A DNA stretch of 64,000 nt from Sphingobacterium tenebrionis (GCF_037126265.1 NZ_JAYLLN010000006.1:1-64000), one strand, 5' to 3'. Positions 53,631-62,851 are shown, counted from the stretch's first letter. Notes: generated by a model not told the origin, from the letters alone. A program made the numbers and translations.

Positions 53631-55271
53631 CTACATATCTCCATAGAAGTTACGGAAACTAGATCGTAGACCTACATTGATCACGCCTGATTTCTGTGTT
53701 GCTGCGCCTTCGATTCTATTGTATCGTTGGGTATAGCCCACTTCAAAACGAAGATTATATTTCGGGTTCAATACATAGGCAACTTTCATATCCGCATAGA
53801 ACAGATCGTTCTGTATACCTTGACCGATTTTGTTGCCATAGGTATTTGGTGCGGTTTGATAGCTCTGGAAGATATCTCCACCATAATTTACAAAACCACC
53901 CATACCGTCTGCTGGGTCTGTACCGTAACGGCTATATAAGCCTTGGGCAGAGAAATCGAAACGGTTCCAAGAGTAGTTCACTAAACCAAGGAGCTCACGG
54001 AAGTTAGCACCCCGAGGGTGTGCCAATGGCTCTCCCCTGTTGGAATAATTGGAGATGGACACAAAGTGCTGGTAAGTATAAGGACGAACCATATTGTATT
54101 CACCCAAGATATTCAGGTTCTGTACGCCAAAGATGTTGAAGGCTTTAGCTCCTAACTGAGCACCCCATTTATTATGTACATAGCCATTATTGGCAAAGAA
54201 TTCCTTAGCGGTGAATTCACCCAATAAAAACTGTCCATATACGGTTGCATTATTAAGCACCTTGTATTTGGCATTCAGCCCTAGGAACATTTTATCTGGT
54301 GAGGATCGGTTGGAGTTTTCTACGGCTCTAATGAACATGACCGGATTCAGGTAATTAAAATCAAAACCTCTTTTTCCAGCCTGTGTTTTATTCGCCCAAA
54401 CCACCGATTGGAAAAAACCAATGGATAAACGGTTGGTCACGTTATAATCTAAATATTGAAATGCTCCCCATTTGATGCCATCACCATAACGGTTTCCAGA
54501 GTTCATGGAATCAATCCTTGGGTTGCGAGGGTCGTTCATATACGCCCAAATGGAGGTATATTGGACATTTCCTACTTTACCGGTTAATTTCAGATGAGCA
54601 TAATTGGAGGAAAAGTCGGATAATAACACGGAACGGTAACCATCACCGATGAAGTTCTTATCATAGGCCAATGTCGCCTGCAGGTAATCACTGAAATCAT
54701 AGGTCAGGTTGGCTGTTGCATACATCCAATCCTTTTCCTTGCCGAGGTGGTTCTTTGAAGCTGCTTGGCCAGGTACGACCATGGATTTCTGCACATACTC
54801 ATCGATATAATGCGGGAATACGGCTTGGTTTTCAAAGAAATTACCATAAAAGGTAAATTTATCTTTAATATTTACTCCAGCTTGTATACCGCGGGTATTC
54901 AACCAGGTTGTTCTTTTATCGGCGTTGATCAATTCCTTACCGATCATAAAATCCGGTAGAACATCCAGGTAAAAAGTATGGTCATCTTTTTCCACCTCTA
55001 TCAAATGTTCATTAAAGACCTTACGCATGAACCAATTATCCGAATTGACAGGATGCAGGGATTGAATGGAATCCATTTTCTCCAATAATCGGCCTTTGAA
55101 CAAATAAGGCTTGGAAGACGTATGGTATCGGGTATCTACGGAATATAACTCTTCGTCGTATTTTTGGTAATGTTGGTACGAGTATGGTTGATTTTTTACT
55201 TGTGCCTGCGAGGTATTGAAATAGGCCATGCCCAACAATCCAGCAAACACATAGGTTAATGACTGTTTCAT
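53631..55271 (-). CDS. Wzi/RemB-like outer-membrane beta-barrel protein
   Basis: The 546 residues start MKQSLTYVFAGLLGMAYFNT with a signal peptide to AQ near residue 24. A periplasmic part with LHPVNSDNWFMRKVFNEHLI is followed by a long beta-barrel of alternating strands, for example YLQATLAYDKNFIGDGYRSV. The KNFIGDGYRS stretch and layout resemble capsule-assembly Wzi proteins and the gliding-associated RemB proteins of Bacteroidota. Wzi anchors capsule to the surface; whether this protein does so is inference. It lies 53 bases upstream of aroQ on the same strand. Confidence 0.8.
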   Translation of the reverse strand: MKQSLTYVFAGLLGMAYFNTSQAQVKNQPYSYQHYQKYDEELYSVDTRYHTSSKPYLFKGRLLEKMDSIQSLHPVNSDNWFMRKVFNEHLIEVEKDDHTFYLDVLPDFMIGKELINADKRTTWLNTRGIQAGVNIKDKFTFYGNFFENQAVFPHYIDEYVQKSMVVPGQAASKNHLGKEKDWMYATANLTYDFSDYLQATLAYDKNFIGDGYRSVLLSDFSSNYAHLKLTGKVGNVQYTSIWAYMNDPRNPRIDSMNSGNRYGDGIKWGAFQYLDYNVTNRLSIGFFQSVVWANKTQAGKRGFDFNYLNPVMFIRAVENSNRSSPDKMFLGLNAKYKVLNNATVYGQFLLGEFTAKEFFANNGYVHNKWGAQLGAKAFNIFGVQNLNILGEYNMVRPYTYQHFVSISNYSNRGEPLAHPRGANFRELLGLVNYSWNRFDFSAQGLYSRYGTDPADGMGGFVNYGGDIFQSYQTAPNTYGNKIGQGIQNDLFYADMKVAYVLNPKYNLRFEVGYTQRYNRIEGAATQKSGVINVGLRSSFRNFYGDM

Positions 55272-55463
55272 AAATAAATTTCCGTTTATTTGCGCTATTC
55301 TATCAAATTCTATTCCTAAATATCCCGCAAGTTACTTTTAATAATTAAGCTTCCCCTATTTTAAGTTCAATAAGTAGCTAAAACGTTAATTCAAACTTCT
55401 TATTTTACAGTACAATTTGTATATTGCGGTAATAAATCATCGTGAAACCCCTATAAACTAAAT

Positions 55464-56882
55464 ATGAAGCGAAGAACTTTTCTACAAAATTCGGCCGCGT
55501 TAGGCGCCGGTATGCTGGCTAGTAAATTCAGCTTTGCCATGCCTCCAGCCGATTTTCCGGTGGTGCGGGTGGCGGAAAAAGACCGTCATTTCCGAAGTAA
55601 GCCGATCGAAGATATGATCAAGGAATTCCAGAAGAATGTAGCCGATAAGGAATTGGGCTGGATGTTCAACAACTGTTTGCCGAATACCTTGGATACCACC
55701 ATCTATGATGAAACCAAGGACAACCGCAAGAGAACTTATGTAATCACCGGAGACATCGATGCCATGTGGTTGCGCGATAGTAGTGCGCAGGTTTGGCCTT
55801 ATCTTCAATTCATGAAAAAGGATCCGAAATTGAAGGATCTGATCCTGGGATTGATCAATAAGCAATCGGAATGTATCAATATAGACCCTTACGCCAATGC
55901 TTTCTATAATGATCCGACCAAAAAAGGAGAATGGTTCAAGGATCATACCGACATGAAACCCGGTCTGCATGAACGTAAATGGGAAATAGATTCGCTCTGC
56001 TACCCTATTAGATTGGCCTATCATTATTGGAAGGAAACCAATGATAATACCCCATTTGATGAAGTATGGGTGCAAGCACAGGAAAAAACCTTGCAGACTT
56101 TTATCGAACAGCAACGGAAGGAGAATCTTGGCCCCTATCGTTTTGAACGGACGACTTCCCGTGGTTCAGATACCCTTCAGGTAGATGGATATGGCTATCC
56201 GGTCAATCCCGTTGGTCTGATCGTTTCCAGTTTCCGTCCTTCAGATGACTGCAGTATTTTCCCATTCCTGATCCCTTCAAATCTTTTTGCGGTTACCAGT
56301 TTGAGGCAATCGGCAGAGATTTTAAGGAAAGTAAAGAACAATACCGATTTGGCGGCCAAAATGGAAGCTTTGGCCAATGAAGTGGATGCTGCCGTGAAGA
56401 AATATGGTATCATCGACCATCCTACGCATGGGCGTGTATATGCATTTGAGGTGGATGGCTTCGGAAGTTACCTGATGATGGATGACGCGAATGTCCCTAG
56501 TTTATTGGCTTTACCTTATTTGGGGGCAGTGGATAAGAATGATGAGGTTTACCAACGCACAAGAGCGTATATACTATCGGACAAAAACCCGTTCTTCTTT
56601 AAGGGGAAATTTGCAGAAGGAATCGGCGGACCGCATATTGGTCGTGATATGATCTGGCCGATGTCCATTATCATGCGTGCTTTCACTTCTTCGAATGATG
56701 AAGAGATCCGAACCTGTGTTCAGACCTTAAAGAAAACACATGGTGGAACTGGATTTATGCATGAGTCCTTCCATAAAGATGACCCTAAGAAATTTACCAG
56801 ACATTGGTTTGCGTGGACAAATACGCTGTTTGGTGAGTTGCTATGGAAATTATACAAGGAGAAACCTCAATTGTTGAGTTAA
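55464..56882 (+). CDS. Glycoside hydrolase family 125, exo-alpha-1,6-mannosidase
   Basis: The 472 residues start MKRRTFLQNSAALGAGMLAS, a twin-arginine signal (RRTFLQ), so export is by Tat. The GH125 (formerly DUF1237, metal-independent alpha-mannosidase) signatures include TYVITGDIDAMWLRDSSAQV, KWEIDSLCYPIRLAYHYWK, RPSDDCSIFPFLIPSNLFA and GGTGFMHESFHKDDPKKF. These enzymes release mannose from alpha-1,6-linked chains such as yeast mannan and N-glycans. No SusCD pair is nearby, unlike many Bacteroidota mannan loci. It is convergent with the gene at 56973 across a strong hairpin. Confidence 0.93.
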   Translation: MKRRTFLQNSAALGAGMLASKFSFAMPPADFPVVRVAEKDRHFRSKPIEDMIKEFQKNVADKELGWMFNNCLPNTLDTTIYDETKDNRKRTYVITGDIDAMWLRDSSAQVWPYLQFMKKDPKLKDLILGLINKQSECINIDPYANAFYNDPTKKGEWFKDHTDMKPGLHERKWEIDSLCYPIRLAYHYWKETNDNTPFDEVWVQAQEKTLQTFIEQQRKENLGPYRFERTTSRGSDTLQVDGYGYPVNPVGLIVSSFRPSDDCSIFPFLIPSNLFAVTSLRQSAEILRKVKNNTDLAAKMEALANEVDAAVKKYGIIDHPTHGRVYAFEVDGFGSYLMMDDANVPSLLALPYLGAVDKNDEVYQRTRAYILSDKNPFFFKGKFAEGIGGPHIGRDMIWPMSIIMRAFTSSNDEEIRTCVQTLKKTHGGTGFMHESFHKDDPKKFTRHWFAWTNTLFGELLWKLYKEKPQLLS

Positions 56883-56916
56883 GTTTTTTCAGCTAAAGCT
56901 GAGCTATAATTTAATT

Positions 56917-56962
56917 TAACGGGGCTACTTTGCTTGAAAACCGATGCAAAGTAGCCCCGTTA
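56917..56962. terminator. Shared terminator between GH125 and the convergent lipoprotein gene
   Basis: TAACGGGGCTACTTTGC at 56917-56933 pairs perfectly with GCAAAGTAGCCCCGTTA at 56946-56962 around a 12-base loop. It lies 34 bases after the GH125 stop and 10 bases from the lipoprotein stop and can serve both strands. Confidence 0.85.
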
Positions 56963-56972
56963 ATTATTTTCA

Positions 56973-58052
56973 CTAATTTCTTATCACAAAATCATTCAGG
57001 TAGATCTTTTTTGATTCTGCAAAAAGCACCTTAGGTTGTCCGTTTGTCCATAGGACAGCAGTGGATTTCGTACCGTTCAAATAATTCCCTAGCACATACA
57101 CTTTGCCAGCAACAACTTGAATCGCCGTTGCGGCAAGACTTTGGTTAGGATTCAATTGATAGAGTTTTGTTCTGTTTTTATAGACTACCGCAGTACCCTT
57201 ATTGTTGTTGTAAAAATTGGCTACATAATAATAATCCTGACCAGACATCGTACCAATGACATCCGTAGCAGAACCACCCAATAGCATTTTAAAAACCTGC
57301 ACATCGTTTTTCCAAACCATGGCCGCATCGCCGTCCTTAGCAAAGTTTTCTTTACCGATCACATAGATATCCGAACCAATTGCATGGACATAATCGGCAT
57401 AGGTATTTGGACCAGCAAGCGCAATCGCATAACCATCTTTGAACATGTGGGCATTACTATTAAATCGACCTGCCAATACTGGTTTACCGTTCGATTCCGT
57501 AATGGAAGTCAAAGTGGATGAGGCAAGACAACAAGCCTTTCTGGATTCTACGCCATTTGTCCACAGAAATAACCCATAGTAGCCTGAATGGTCTTTCGTT
57601 CCTCCAACATATACTTTTGAACCAATTACATTGATCGAAGTCCCACTATTAAAATTTCCGGCAGCAGTTAAATAGGAAATCCTGTTATTCTTCCAATAAG
57701 CAACGCGTTTTTTTCCTCCTGCAGCCATTTGGTAGCCTGTTACATGGGCTTCCTTAGTGTTCACTGCTGCAATCGCCAAGGCATCAGACCGTGTATTTGG
57801 CGAAAGATTGATCAGGGAATCGTTAATGCTCAAGATCGCGTTCCGATCTGCAGTCTTAAAATCTGCATTATATTTATAACCCGCATAGAAAAACGTAAGG
57901 GGCTTGGGTGTTGGTGTTGTCGGTGGATCTATGGGAACTTCCGGATTTCCTGGATCAGGAGTCACGGGTTCCACCTCTTTCTTACTACAGGAAGAAATAA
58001 TCATCAACATGCTCAATGCCAATACGGCGCTTTTTAAATCTAATCTTTTCAT
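56973..58052 (-). CDS. Lipoprotein of unknown function with propeller-like repeats
   Basis: The 359 residues start MKRLDLKSAVLALSMLMIIS with a lipobox ISSC (Cys22), then a Pro/Thr-rich linker (about 27-51, with PTTPTPKP). The rest consists of about six repeats of 40 to 50 residues with a pattern like VYVxGxxxx...VWKNG (AYWKNNRIS, LFLWTNGVE, MVWKNDVQV, VVYKNRTKL, VLWTNGQPK), suggesting a beta-propeller. A vicinal CC occurs in RKACCLASS. I do not recognise a characterised family. It stands alone and faces GH125. Confidence 0.72.
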   Translation of the reverse strand: MKRLDLKSAVLALSMLMIISSCSKKEVEPVTPDPGNPEVPIDPPTTPTPKPLTFFYAGYKYNADFKTADRNAILSINDSLINLSPNTRSDALAIAAVNTKEAHVTGYQMAAGGKKRVAYWKNNRISYLTAAGNFNSGTSINVIGSKVYVGGTKDHSGYYGLFLWTNGVESRKACCLASSTLTSITESNGKPVLAGRFNSNAHMFKDGYAIALAGPNTYADYVHAIGSDIYVIGKENFAKDGDAAMVWKNDVQVFKMLLGGSATDVIGTMSGQDYYYVANFYNNNKGTAVVYKNRTKLYQLNPNQSLAATAIQVVAGKVYVLGNYLNGTKSTAVLWTNGQPKVLFAESKKIYLNDFVIRN

Positions 58053-58276
58053 AATTTTTATTTCTTGCTAATTGGCACACAAAAAAAGAACCAGTCTTAG
58101 ACGGTATAGAAGGGTTGGCTATAGGAATTATATAAATCATGCTCTTTAGCATTTAAACAGGGAAATGAGGGTATATACAAAGTATCTACTTCATATTTTA
58201 ACAGGGAATTTTAAAAATGATTGGCTACCTTATGGTAATTAAGCTAAGAAAAGTCATCTTTGCATAGCAATACAAC

Positions 58277-59107
58277 ATGGAGAACACAAATTATCACGCA
58301 GGTCCTATCGGCATATTTGATTCTGGATACGGTGGGTTGACTGTATTTAAGGAAATCTATAAAGCCCTACCTAAGTATGATTATATCTATCTGGGAGATA
58401 ATGCCCGTGTACCTTATGGTACCCGATCTTTTGAAACTGTCTATGAATTCACCAAACAATGTGTGTTCAAACTGTTCGATGAAGGCTGTAACCTGGTGAT
58501 ATTGGCATGTAATACGGCATCTGCTAAGGCTTTAAGAAGCATTCAGCAGAATGACCTACCTCCGGGCAAGAAAGTTCTGGGTGTTATCCGGCCTACATCA
58601 GAAGTGGTTGACCAATTTACAAACACGAATAAAGTAGGGATCTTGGCAACCCAGGGCACCGTAAATTCCGGTTCCTATGTTATTGAGATCAATAAGTTCC
58701 ATCCGGAAATCGAGGTTTTTCAGCATGCTTGTCCGTTATGGGTTCCCATTGTTGAAAATAACGAGATGGATAGTGAGGGTTCTCAGTTTTTTGTCCAGGA
58801 GGATCTGAAGGAGTTATTGGCTATGTCGCCTGATATGGATACTATTTTGTTAGCCTGTACGCATTATCCATTGTTGCTTCCTATTATTGAACAGTTCGTA
58901 CCTAAGGGAATCAATATTATTTCCCAGGGTGAGTTGGTAGCGGAAAGTTTAGTAGATTATTTGAAAAGGCATCCGGAAGTGGATGAAAAATGCAGTAAAT
59001 CTGGGGAGTTGAAGTTTTATACCACGGATGATCCGGTGGATTTTAACCTGAAAGCAGAGCTATTTTTTGGAAGAAAGATTGAATCGGAGGTGATAAAGGT
59101 GGTTTAG
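58277..59107 (+). CDS. murI: Glutamate racemase
   Basis: MurI makes D-glutamate for peptidoglycan. The 276 residues contain GIFDSGYGGLTV with Asp15, the first catalytic Cys78 in LACNTASA and the second Cys194 in LACTHYPLL, with LGDNARVPYGTRS between. The length is standard. The stop overlaps the convergent PIN gene by 4 bases. The upstream 224 bases hold no other gene. Confidence 0.96.
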   Translation: MENTNYHAGPIGIFDSGYGGLTVFKEIYKALPKYDYIYLGDNARVPYGTRSFETVYEFTKQCVFKLFDEGCNLVILACNTASAKALRSIQQNDLPPGKKVLGVIRPTSEVVDQFTNTNKVGILATQGTVNSGSYVIEINKFHPEIEVFQHACPLWVPIVENNEMDSEGSQFFVQEDLKELLAMSPDMDTILLACTHYPLLLPIIEQFVPKGINIISQGELVAESLVDYLKRHPEVDEKCSKSGELKFYTTDDPVDFNLKAELFFGRKIESEVIKVV

Positions 59108-59502
59108 TATTTAAATAAATTCAGGTGCTTAATAAATTTAAAATCTCTAATATTAAAAGTGAATAATTCAATTTCTACTTCAATTGAAGTAGCTGCAATT
59201 AAAGCATCAGGAATATTTAAACCATGACTCAAATGATAACTATTTATCAAATCTATAGATCTTAAAGTAATTTCAGGATTGATTAAAATGGTATCAAATT
59301 TCTTTATTTTTTTGGCAATCTGTATACTATCATTTTTATGAATCGCTCCTTTTATTAACTCCATTCTACTTATTGCTGTTAATAAAACATTTTCAATCCC
59401 AACCTCATTTATTATCTCCTTTGTAAAATTGTGACGGTTCCTCTTATTATCAAGTAATTCAATTAGAACATCCGTATCACAGATTATCATTTTCGATTCC
59501 AA
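59104..59502 (-). CDS. PIN domain ribonuclease, VapC-like toxin
   Basis: The 132 residues match the PIN fold: MIICDTDVLIELLDNK with Asp residues, a central Glu in ISRMELIKGAI, IPDALIAATSIE with the third acid and the closing FNIRDFKFIKHL. PIN toxins cleave RNA with magnesium. Its start overlaps the 88-codon upstream frame by 16 bases, giving a coupled antitoxin-toxin order. The region is much richer in A+T than its neighbours, consistent with horizontal gain. The RNA target is unknown. Confidence 0.88.
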   Translation of the reverse strand: MESKMIICDTDVLIELLDNKRNRHNFTKEIINEVGIENVLLTAISRMELIKGAIHKNDSIQIAKKIKKFDTILINPEITLRSIDLINSYHLSHGLNIPDALIAATSIEVEIELFTFNIRDFKFIKHLNLFKY

Positions 59503-59732
59503 GATGATATACGTAAATTTTTGGCTGTGTAATTTTGATGTGAGAATATTTTCTGCAATTCTTTAATATCTATACTTGAATCACCTTTTTCAATTGCAAC
59601 ACCATTAATATGATATATCTTTTTAGATTTTTTCTTTTTTAAGGATGTTATGGAGAATTCCAAGTATTCACTTAAAAATGCTAACATTTTAAAAGTTTTA
59701 AATTTTTTATATTTAATTATTACTTCAGGCAT
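59487..59732 (-). CDS. Small antitoxin-like protein paired with the PIN gene
   Basis: The 81 residues begin MPEVIIKYKKFKTFKMLAFL and are Lys-rich. Pairing is inferred from the 16-base overlap with the PIN gene and from the matching base composition. No clear AbrB, RHH or Phd domain is visible. Proteins of this MPxxxIKYKK type occur upstream of PIN genes in Bacteroidota. The ATG at 59732 is favoured over an upstream ATG at 59753 because it fits that N-terminus; this is uncertain. Confidence 0.7.
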   Translation of the reverse strand: MPEVIIKYKKFKTFKMLAFLSEYLEFSITSLKKKKSKKIYHINGVAIEKGDSSIDIKELQKIFSHQNYTAKNLRISSWNRK

Positions 59733-59855
59733 TGCTAAATTATTTATTATCAAATTTATTGAAATGATTTTAGATTAACGACTGAAAATCAGTAATTAAC
59801 ATTTAATTAAAACTACAGTAAATTAGTGCAAGGCTGGAAGATATTGGGAACTCTT

Positions 59856-60116
59856 CGTCATTGCGAGGCTAGCCGTCATTGCGAGGAACGAAGCAATCTT
59901 TCAGCCTTTGTCATCCTGTGCAACTTCGAAGGATCTATACGATTACATACGAACAGATGGTTCGACTCCGCTCACCATGACATGCGGGAAGATTGCTTCC
60001 TCGTACCTCCTCGCAATGACGGGCAAAGTCTCCTCGCAATCAAAGGGAAAACCTCCTCGCAATGACGGGCAAAGTCTCCTCGTTATTAAAGGGAAAACCT
60101 CCTCTTATTAAAAGTA
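59856..60116. repeat. Mosaic palindromic repeat, copy 6, with degraded tandem tail
   Basis: This takes up most of the 443-base gap between the antitoxin and the gene at 60197. An outer arm CGTCATTGCGAGG appears twice, the left half-module has ATCC/GGAT (59913-59934) and the right has ATGG/CCAT (59957-59978), the only ATGG arm in the window. A 44-bp unit of outer-arm fragments repeats and decays towards 60116 (CTCCTCGCAATGACGGGCAA). Confidence 0.88.
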
Positions 60117-60196
60117 AATCTCCTCTGTTAAAATAAGTTAATCAAAAACTATTCTCCTCCAATAATCCCTAATTTAGGTCATCTAATTAGTACCTA

Positions 60197-60967
60197 ATGA
60201 GATTTTTTATATCCTTTATTTTCTTTTTTGGCATCCTAATTCCAATATCCGCGCAGACAATCATCGGTCAAATCCGGGATTTGGCTAGTAAAAAACCATT
60301 ATCAGGCGTAAAAGTGGAAAGTGCAGAGAACAAAACAGTCACTGACACTCAAGGCAAATTCTCCATCCAGGTTTACGGTCGCGACGACAGTCTAACCTTT
60401 TCCTTAAAAGGTTATAAAACCCAGCGATTGATCTACAAAAATGGGATTTACAGGTCTAATATCCAGATTGCATTAGAAGAAATTGTGACGGAAATTGAAG
60501 AAATTGTAATCGAGCGAAAAGTGGTCGGAAGTGATCAACCAAAAGTAAAACCCATTTTTATTGAGCAAAAAAAGAAATCAAAATTAAGGCAGATATTTGG
60601 AGATCGCGTTGATCTTTCTGGTGGGCCAAGGCCAGGATTTCTCGCCAATGGTAGTACCGCCCAATTATTCAGCATCAACGTCCTTTCTGTAATTTCCATG
60701 TTCAAAAAAGAAAAAGAACCTAAAAAATCAAAAGAAGAGCAATTGGAAGAGTTGGAAAGGGATATCCAAAATGCAGATTTTGTCTTCTCGAAGAAACTGA
60801 TCACAGAAATAACTGGATTAACTGGAGATAGGCTCCAGATTTTTCAGAATATATACCGTCCTCCCTACTCCACATTAATTGAAATGTCTGAATACGAACT
60901 TCGGGTATATATTGAAAAAAGTTTTAAAGAATTTCAGAAGGAGAATCCAGCAGCTAAGAAACCTTAG
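60197..60967 (+). CDS. Carboxypeptidase-regulatory-like domain protein
   Basis: The 256 residues start MRFFISFIFFFGILIPISAQ, a signal peptide. A CarboxypepD_reg-like beta-sandwich follows (about 22-90) with IIGQIRDLASKKPLSGVKVE and FSIQVYGRDDSLTFSLKGYK. The rest is charged and helical, with a Lys/Glu-rich stretch (about 172-190) and SEYELRVYIEKSFKEFQKEN near the end. In Bacteroidota this domain occurs at the start of TonB receptors and in cell-surface proteins, but no barrel follows here. Its role is unknown. Its last codons lie in a short duplication shared with the end of sufE. Confidence 0.8.
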   Translation: MRFFISFIFFFGILIPISAQTIIGQIRDLASKKPLSGVKVESAENKTVTDTQGKFSIQVYGRDDSLTFSLKGYKTQRLIYKNGIYRSNIQIALEEIVTEIEEIVIERKVVGSDQPKVKPIFIEQKKKSKLRQIFGDRVDLSGGPRPGFLANGSTAQLFSINVLSVISMFKKEKEPKKSKEEQLEELERDIQNADFVFSKKLITEITGLTGDRLQIFQNIYRPPYSTLIEMSEYELRVYIEKSFKEFQKENPAAKKP

Positions 60968-61010
60968 CCTGTAGGCCCATAAAAATTAAGAAACCTTAGC
61001 CTGTAAGGCC
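60955..61010. repeat. 32-bp tandem duplication spanning the ends of two convergent genes
   Basis: TAAGAAACCTTAGCCTGTA followed by GGCC (60955-60977) recurs at 60987-61010 with one extra A. The first copy forms the last codons (AAG AAA CCT TAG) of the gene ending at 60967; the second is the 3' end of sufE on the minus strand. Confidence 0.85.
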
Positions 61011-61408
61011 AATGCATATAATTTCATCTGTTTCACCATAGCCAACAAGCCATTCGCTCTGGTAGGCGACAAATGCTCCTTCAATCCGATCTGTTCAATA
61101 AAATAAAGGTCTGCATCCGCAATTTCCTTTGGCGTATGACCGGAAAGCACTTTCACCATCAAACTCACCAAACCTTTGGTGATCACCGCATCGCTATCCG
61201 CCGTAAACCACAGTTTACCATCCTTCATCTCTGGAAATAACCAAACCTTGGATTGGCAGCCTTTTATAATATATTGCTCCTGTTTATTGGCTTCATCAAT
61301 CAAAGGAAGCTCTTTACCCAACTGAATAATATATTCATATTTCTCCATCCAATCGGAATAGAAAGCAAAATCCTCGATTAATTCGTCCTGTATTTCGTTT
61401 ATTGTCAT
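60986..61408 (-). CDS. sufE: SufE sulfur-acceptor protein
   Basis: SufE takes the persulfide from SufS and passes it to the SufBCD scaffold for iron-sulfur cluster assembly. The 140 residues show MTINEIQDELIEDFAFYSDW and the acceptor Cys51 in IIKGCQSKVWLFPEM, then FTADSDAVITKGLVSLMVKV and LSPTRANGLLAMVKQMKLYA. It follows sufS by 52 bases on the same strand. Its end lies in a short duplication shared with the convergent gene. Confidence 0.95.
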   Translation of the reverse strand: MTINEIQDELIEDFAFYSDWMEKYEYIIQLGKELPLIDEANKQEQYIIKGCQSKVWLFPEMKDGKLWFTADSDAVITKGLVSLMVKVLSGHTPKEIADADLYFIEQIGLKEHLSPTRANGLLAMVKQMKLYALALQAKVS

Positions 61409-61460
61409 TATCTATATTTAATTTCGGCCTATCACCTTAAGGTTTATCACCTGAAAAGGC

Positions 61461-62684
61461 TTAAACCAACATGGCAACTGCGCGTTTCACGCCAGCAACC
61501 AATGCATCTATCTCTTCTTTTGTATTATACACCGCCAAACTTGCCCTAACTGTTCCAGGAATTCCATATTGCTCCATGACCGGTTGAGCACAGTGATGCC
61601 CTGTCCGAACAGCAATTCCCAATTTATCTAAGATCACCCCAATATCATATGGATGGGTGCCATCTACCACGAAGGAGATCACCGAGGATTTCTCTTTGGC
61701 AGTTCCGATAAAGCGAATCCCTTCCACTTCCTGCAGACGCTCCGTTGCATAGGCCAACAAATCATCTTCATATGCTTTGATATTGTCCAATCCGAGGGAA
61801 TTGATATAATCGATCGCTGCATTCAAGGTAATTCCAGCTTCGATATTTGGCGTTCCAGCCTCAAATTTAAAAGGCAATTCATTATAGGTGGTCTTCTCAA
61901 AACTAACGTCCTTGATCATATCACCACCACCTTGGTAAGGCGGCATGGCGTTCAACCATTTTTCTTTACCATACAACACCCCTACTCCGGTCGGTCCGTA
62001 CATTTTATGTCCAGAAAAGACCAAGAAGTCCACATCCAATTCCTGAACATCAATTTTCAGATGCTGTACAGCTTGTGCAGCATCCAACAGAACCGGTACA
62101 TTTTTAGCATGAGCCAAACGGATAATTTCCCTGATCGGATTTATCGTTCCTAAGGCATTGGAGACATAGTTTACAGAAACCAATTTAGTTTTATCATTCA
62201 ACATAGCAGCATAAGCGTCCATATCCAATTCACCAGCCTCGTTCATCGGGATAACCTTCAAAACCGCTTTCTTAGTCTCACACAACATCTGCCAAGGCAC
62301 AATGTTCGAATGATGCTCCATCGCCGAAATAATGATCTCATCCCCTTCATGCACAAATTCTTGCCCATAACAGGTCGCTACCAGGTTGATACTATCCGTA
62401 GTTCCTTTGGTAATGATGACCTCATAATCATGCTCCGCATGTATGAACTCCTGAACCTTACGACGTGTAACCTCAAAGGCATCAGTTGATATTTGGCTCA
62501 GATAGTGCACACCACGGTGCACATTACTGTTCATATCGGTATAATAAGCCATGATGGCATCGATTACAGCTTGGGGTTTTTGAGTGGTTGCTCCATTATC
62601 GAGGTATACCAAAGGCTTTCCATTCACCTCACGTTTCAATATCGGAAAGTCTGCGCGTATCGCCTGTATATCTAAATTGTTCAA
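61461..62684 (-). CDS. sufS: SufS-type cysteine desulfurase
   Basis: SufS uses PLP to remove sulfur from cysteine as a persulfide for iron-sulfur assembly. With a TTG start at 62684 it has 407 residues, the usual length, beginning near LDIQAIRADFPIL. Other landmarks are VYLDNGATTQKP, EHHSNIVPWQ, the PLP lysine in FSGHKMYGPTG and the active Cys in VRTGHHCAQPVM. An ATG at 62747 would add 21 residues not typical of SufS and lies upstream of a TAACTTTG box. SufB, SufC and SufD are not in the window. Confidence 0.92.
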   Translation of the reverse strand: MNNLDIQAIRADFPILKREVNGKPLVYLDNGATTQKPQAVIDAIMAYYTDMNSNVHRGVHYLSQISTDAFEVTRRKVQEFIHAEHDYEVIITKGTTDSINLVATCYGQEFVHEGDEIIISAMEHHSNIVPWQMLCETKKAVLKVIPMNEAGELDMDAYAAMLNDKTKLVSVNYVSNALGTINPIREIIRLAHAKNVPVLLDAAQAVQHLKIDVQELDVDFLVFSGHKMYGPTGVGVLYGKEKWLNAMPPYQGGGDMIKDVSFEKTTYNELPFKFEAGTPNIEAGITLNAAIDYINSLGLDNIKAYEDDLLAYATERLQEVEGIRFIGTAKEKSSVISFVVDGTHPYDIGVILDKLGIAVRTGHHCAQPVMEQYGIPGTVRASLAVYNTKEEIDALVAGVKRAVAMLV

Positions 62685-62710
62685 TTTTTCCAGTTTTGAT
62701 AAAAGTTCTA

Positions 62711-62718
62711 CAAAGTTA
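62711..62718 (-). promoter_or_regulatory. Promoter -7 box for sufS
   Basis: The minus strand reads TAACTTTG, matching TAnnTTTG, 26 bases upstream of the proposed TTG start at 62684. It lies downstream of the ATG at 62747, arguing against that start. Confidence 0.55.
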
Positions 62719-62836
62719 ATATATATTAAAAACAATCGAGCAGACATTCCGTTAAATGAACGTAATAAAATATTTGAACATCTTTAAAACAAAATCCAAT
62801 TAACAAAATTTAGATATATATTAAATTAAGTTTAAT

Positions 62837-62844
62837 TACCTTTG
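62837..62844 (+). promoter_or_regulatory. Promoter -7 box for the acyl-ACP desaturase
   Basis: TACCTTTG matches TAnnTTTG. It lies 7 bases before the ATG at 62852, implying a very short or absent leader. Confidence 0.5.
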
Positions 62845-62851
62845 TTTAATT

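Noticed and set aside
62685..62747. ATG at 62747 as the start of sufS
   Set aside because: It adds residues not typical of SufS and lies upstream of the TAACTTTG promoter box. The TTG at 62684 gives the normal length. It remains possible if another promoter exists.
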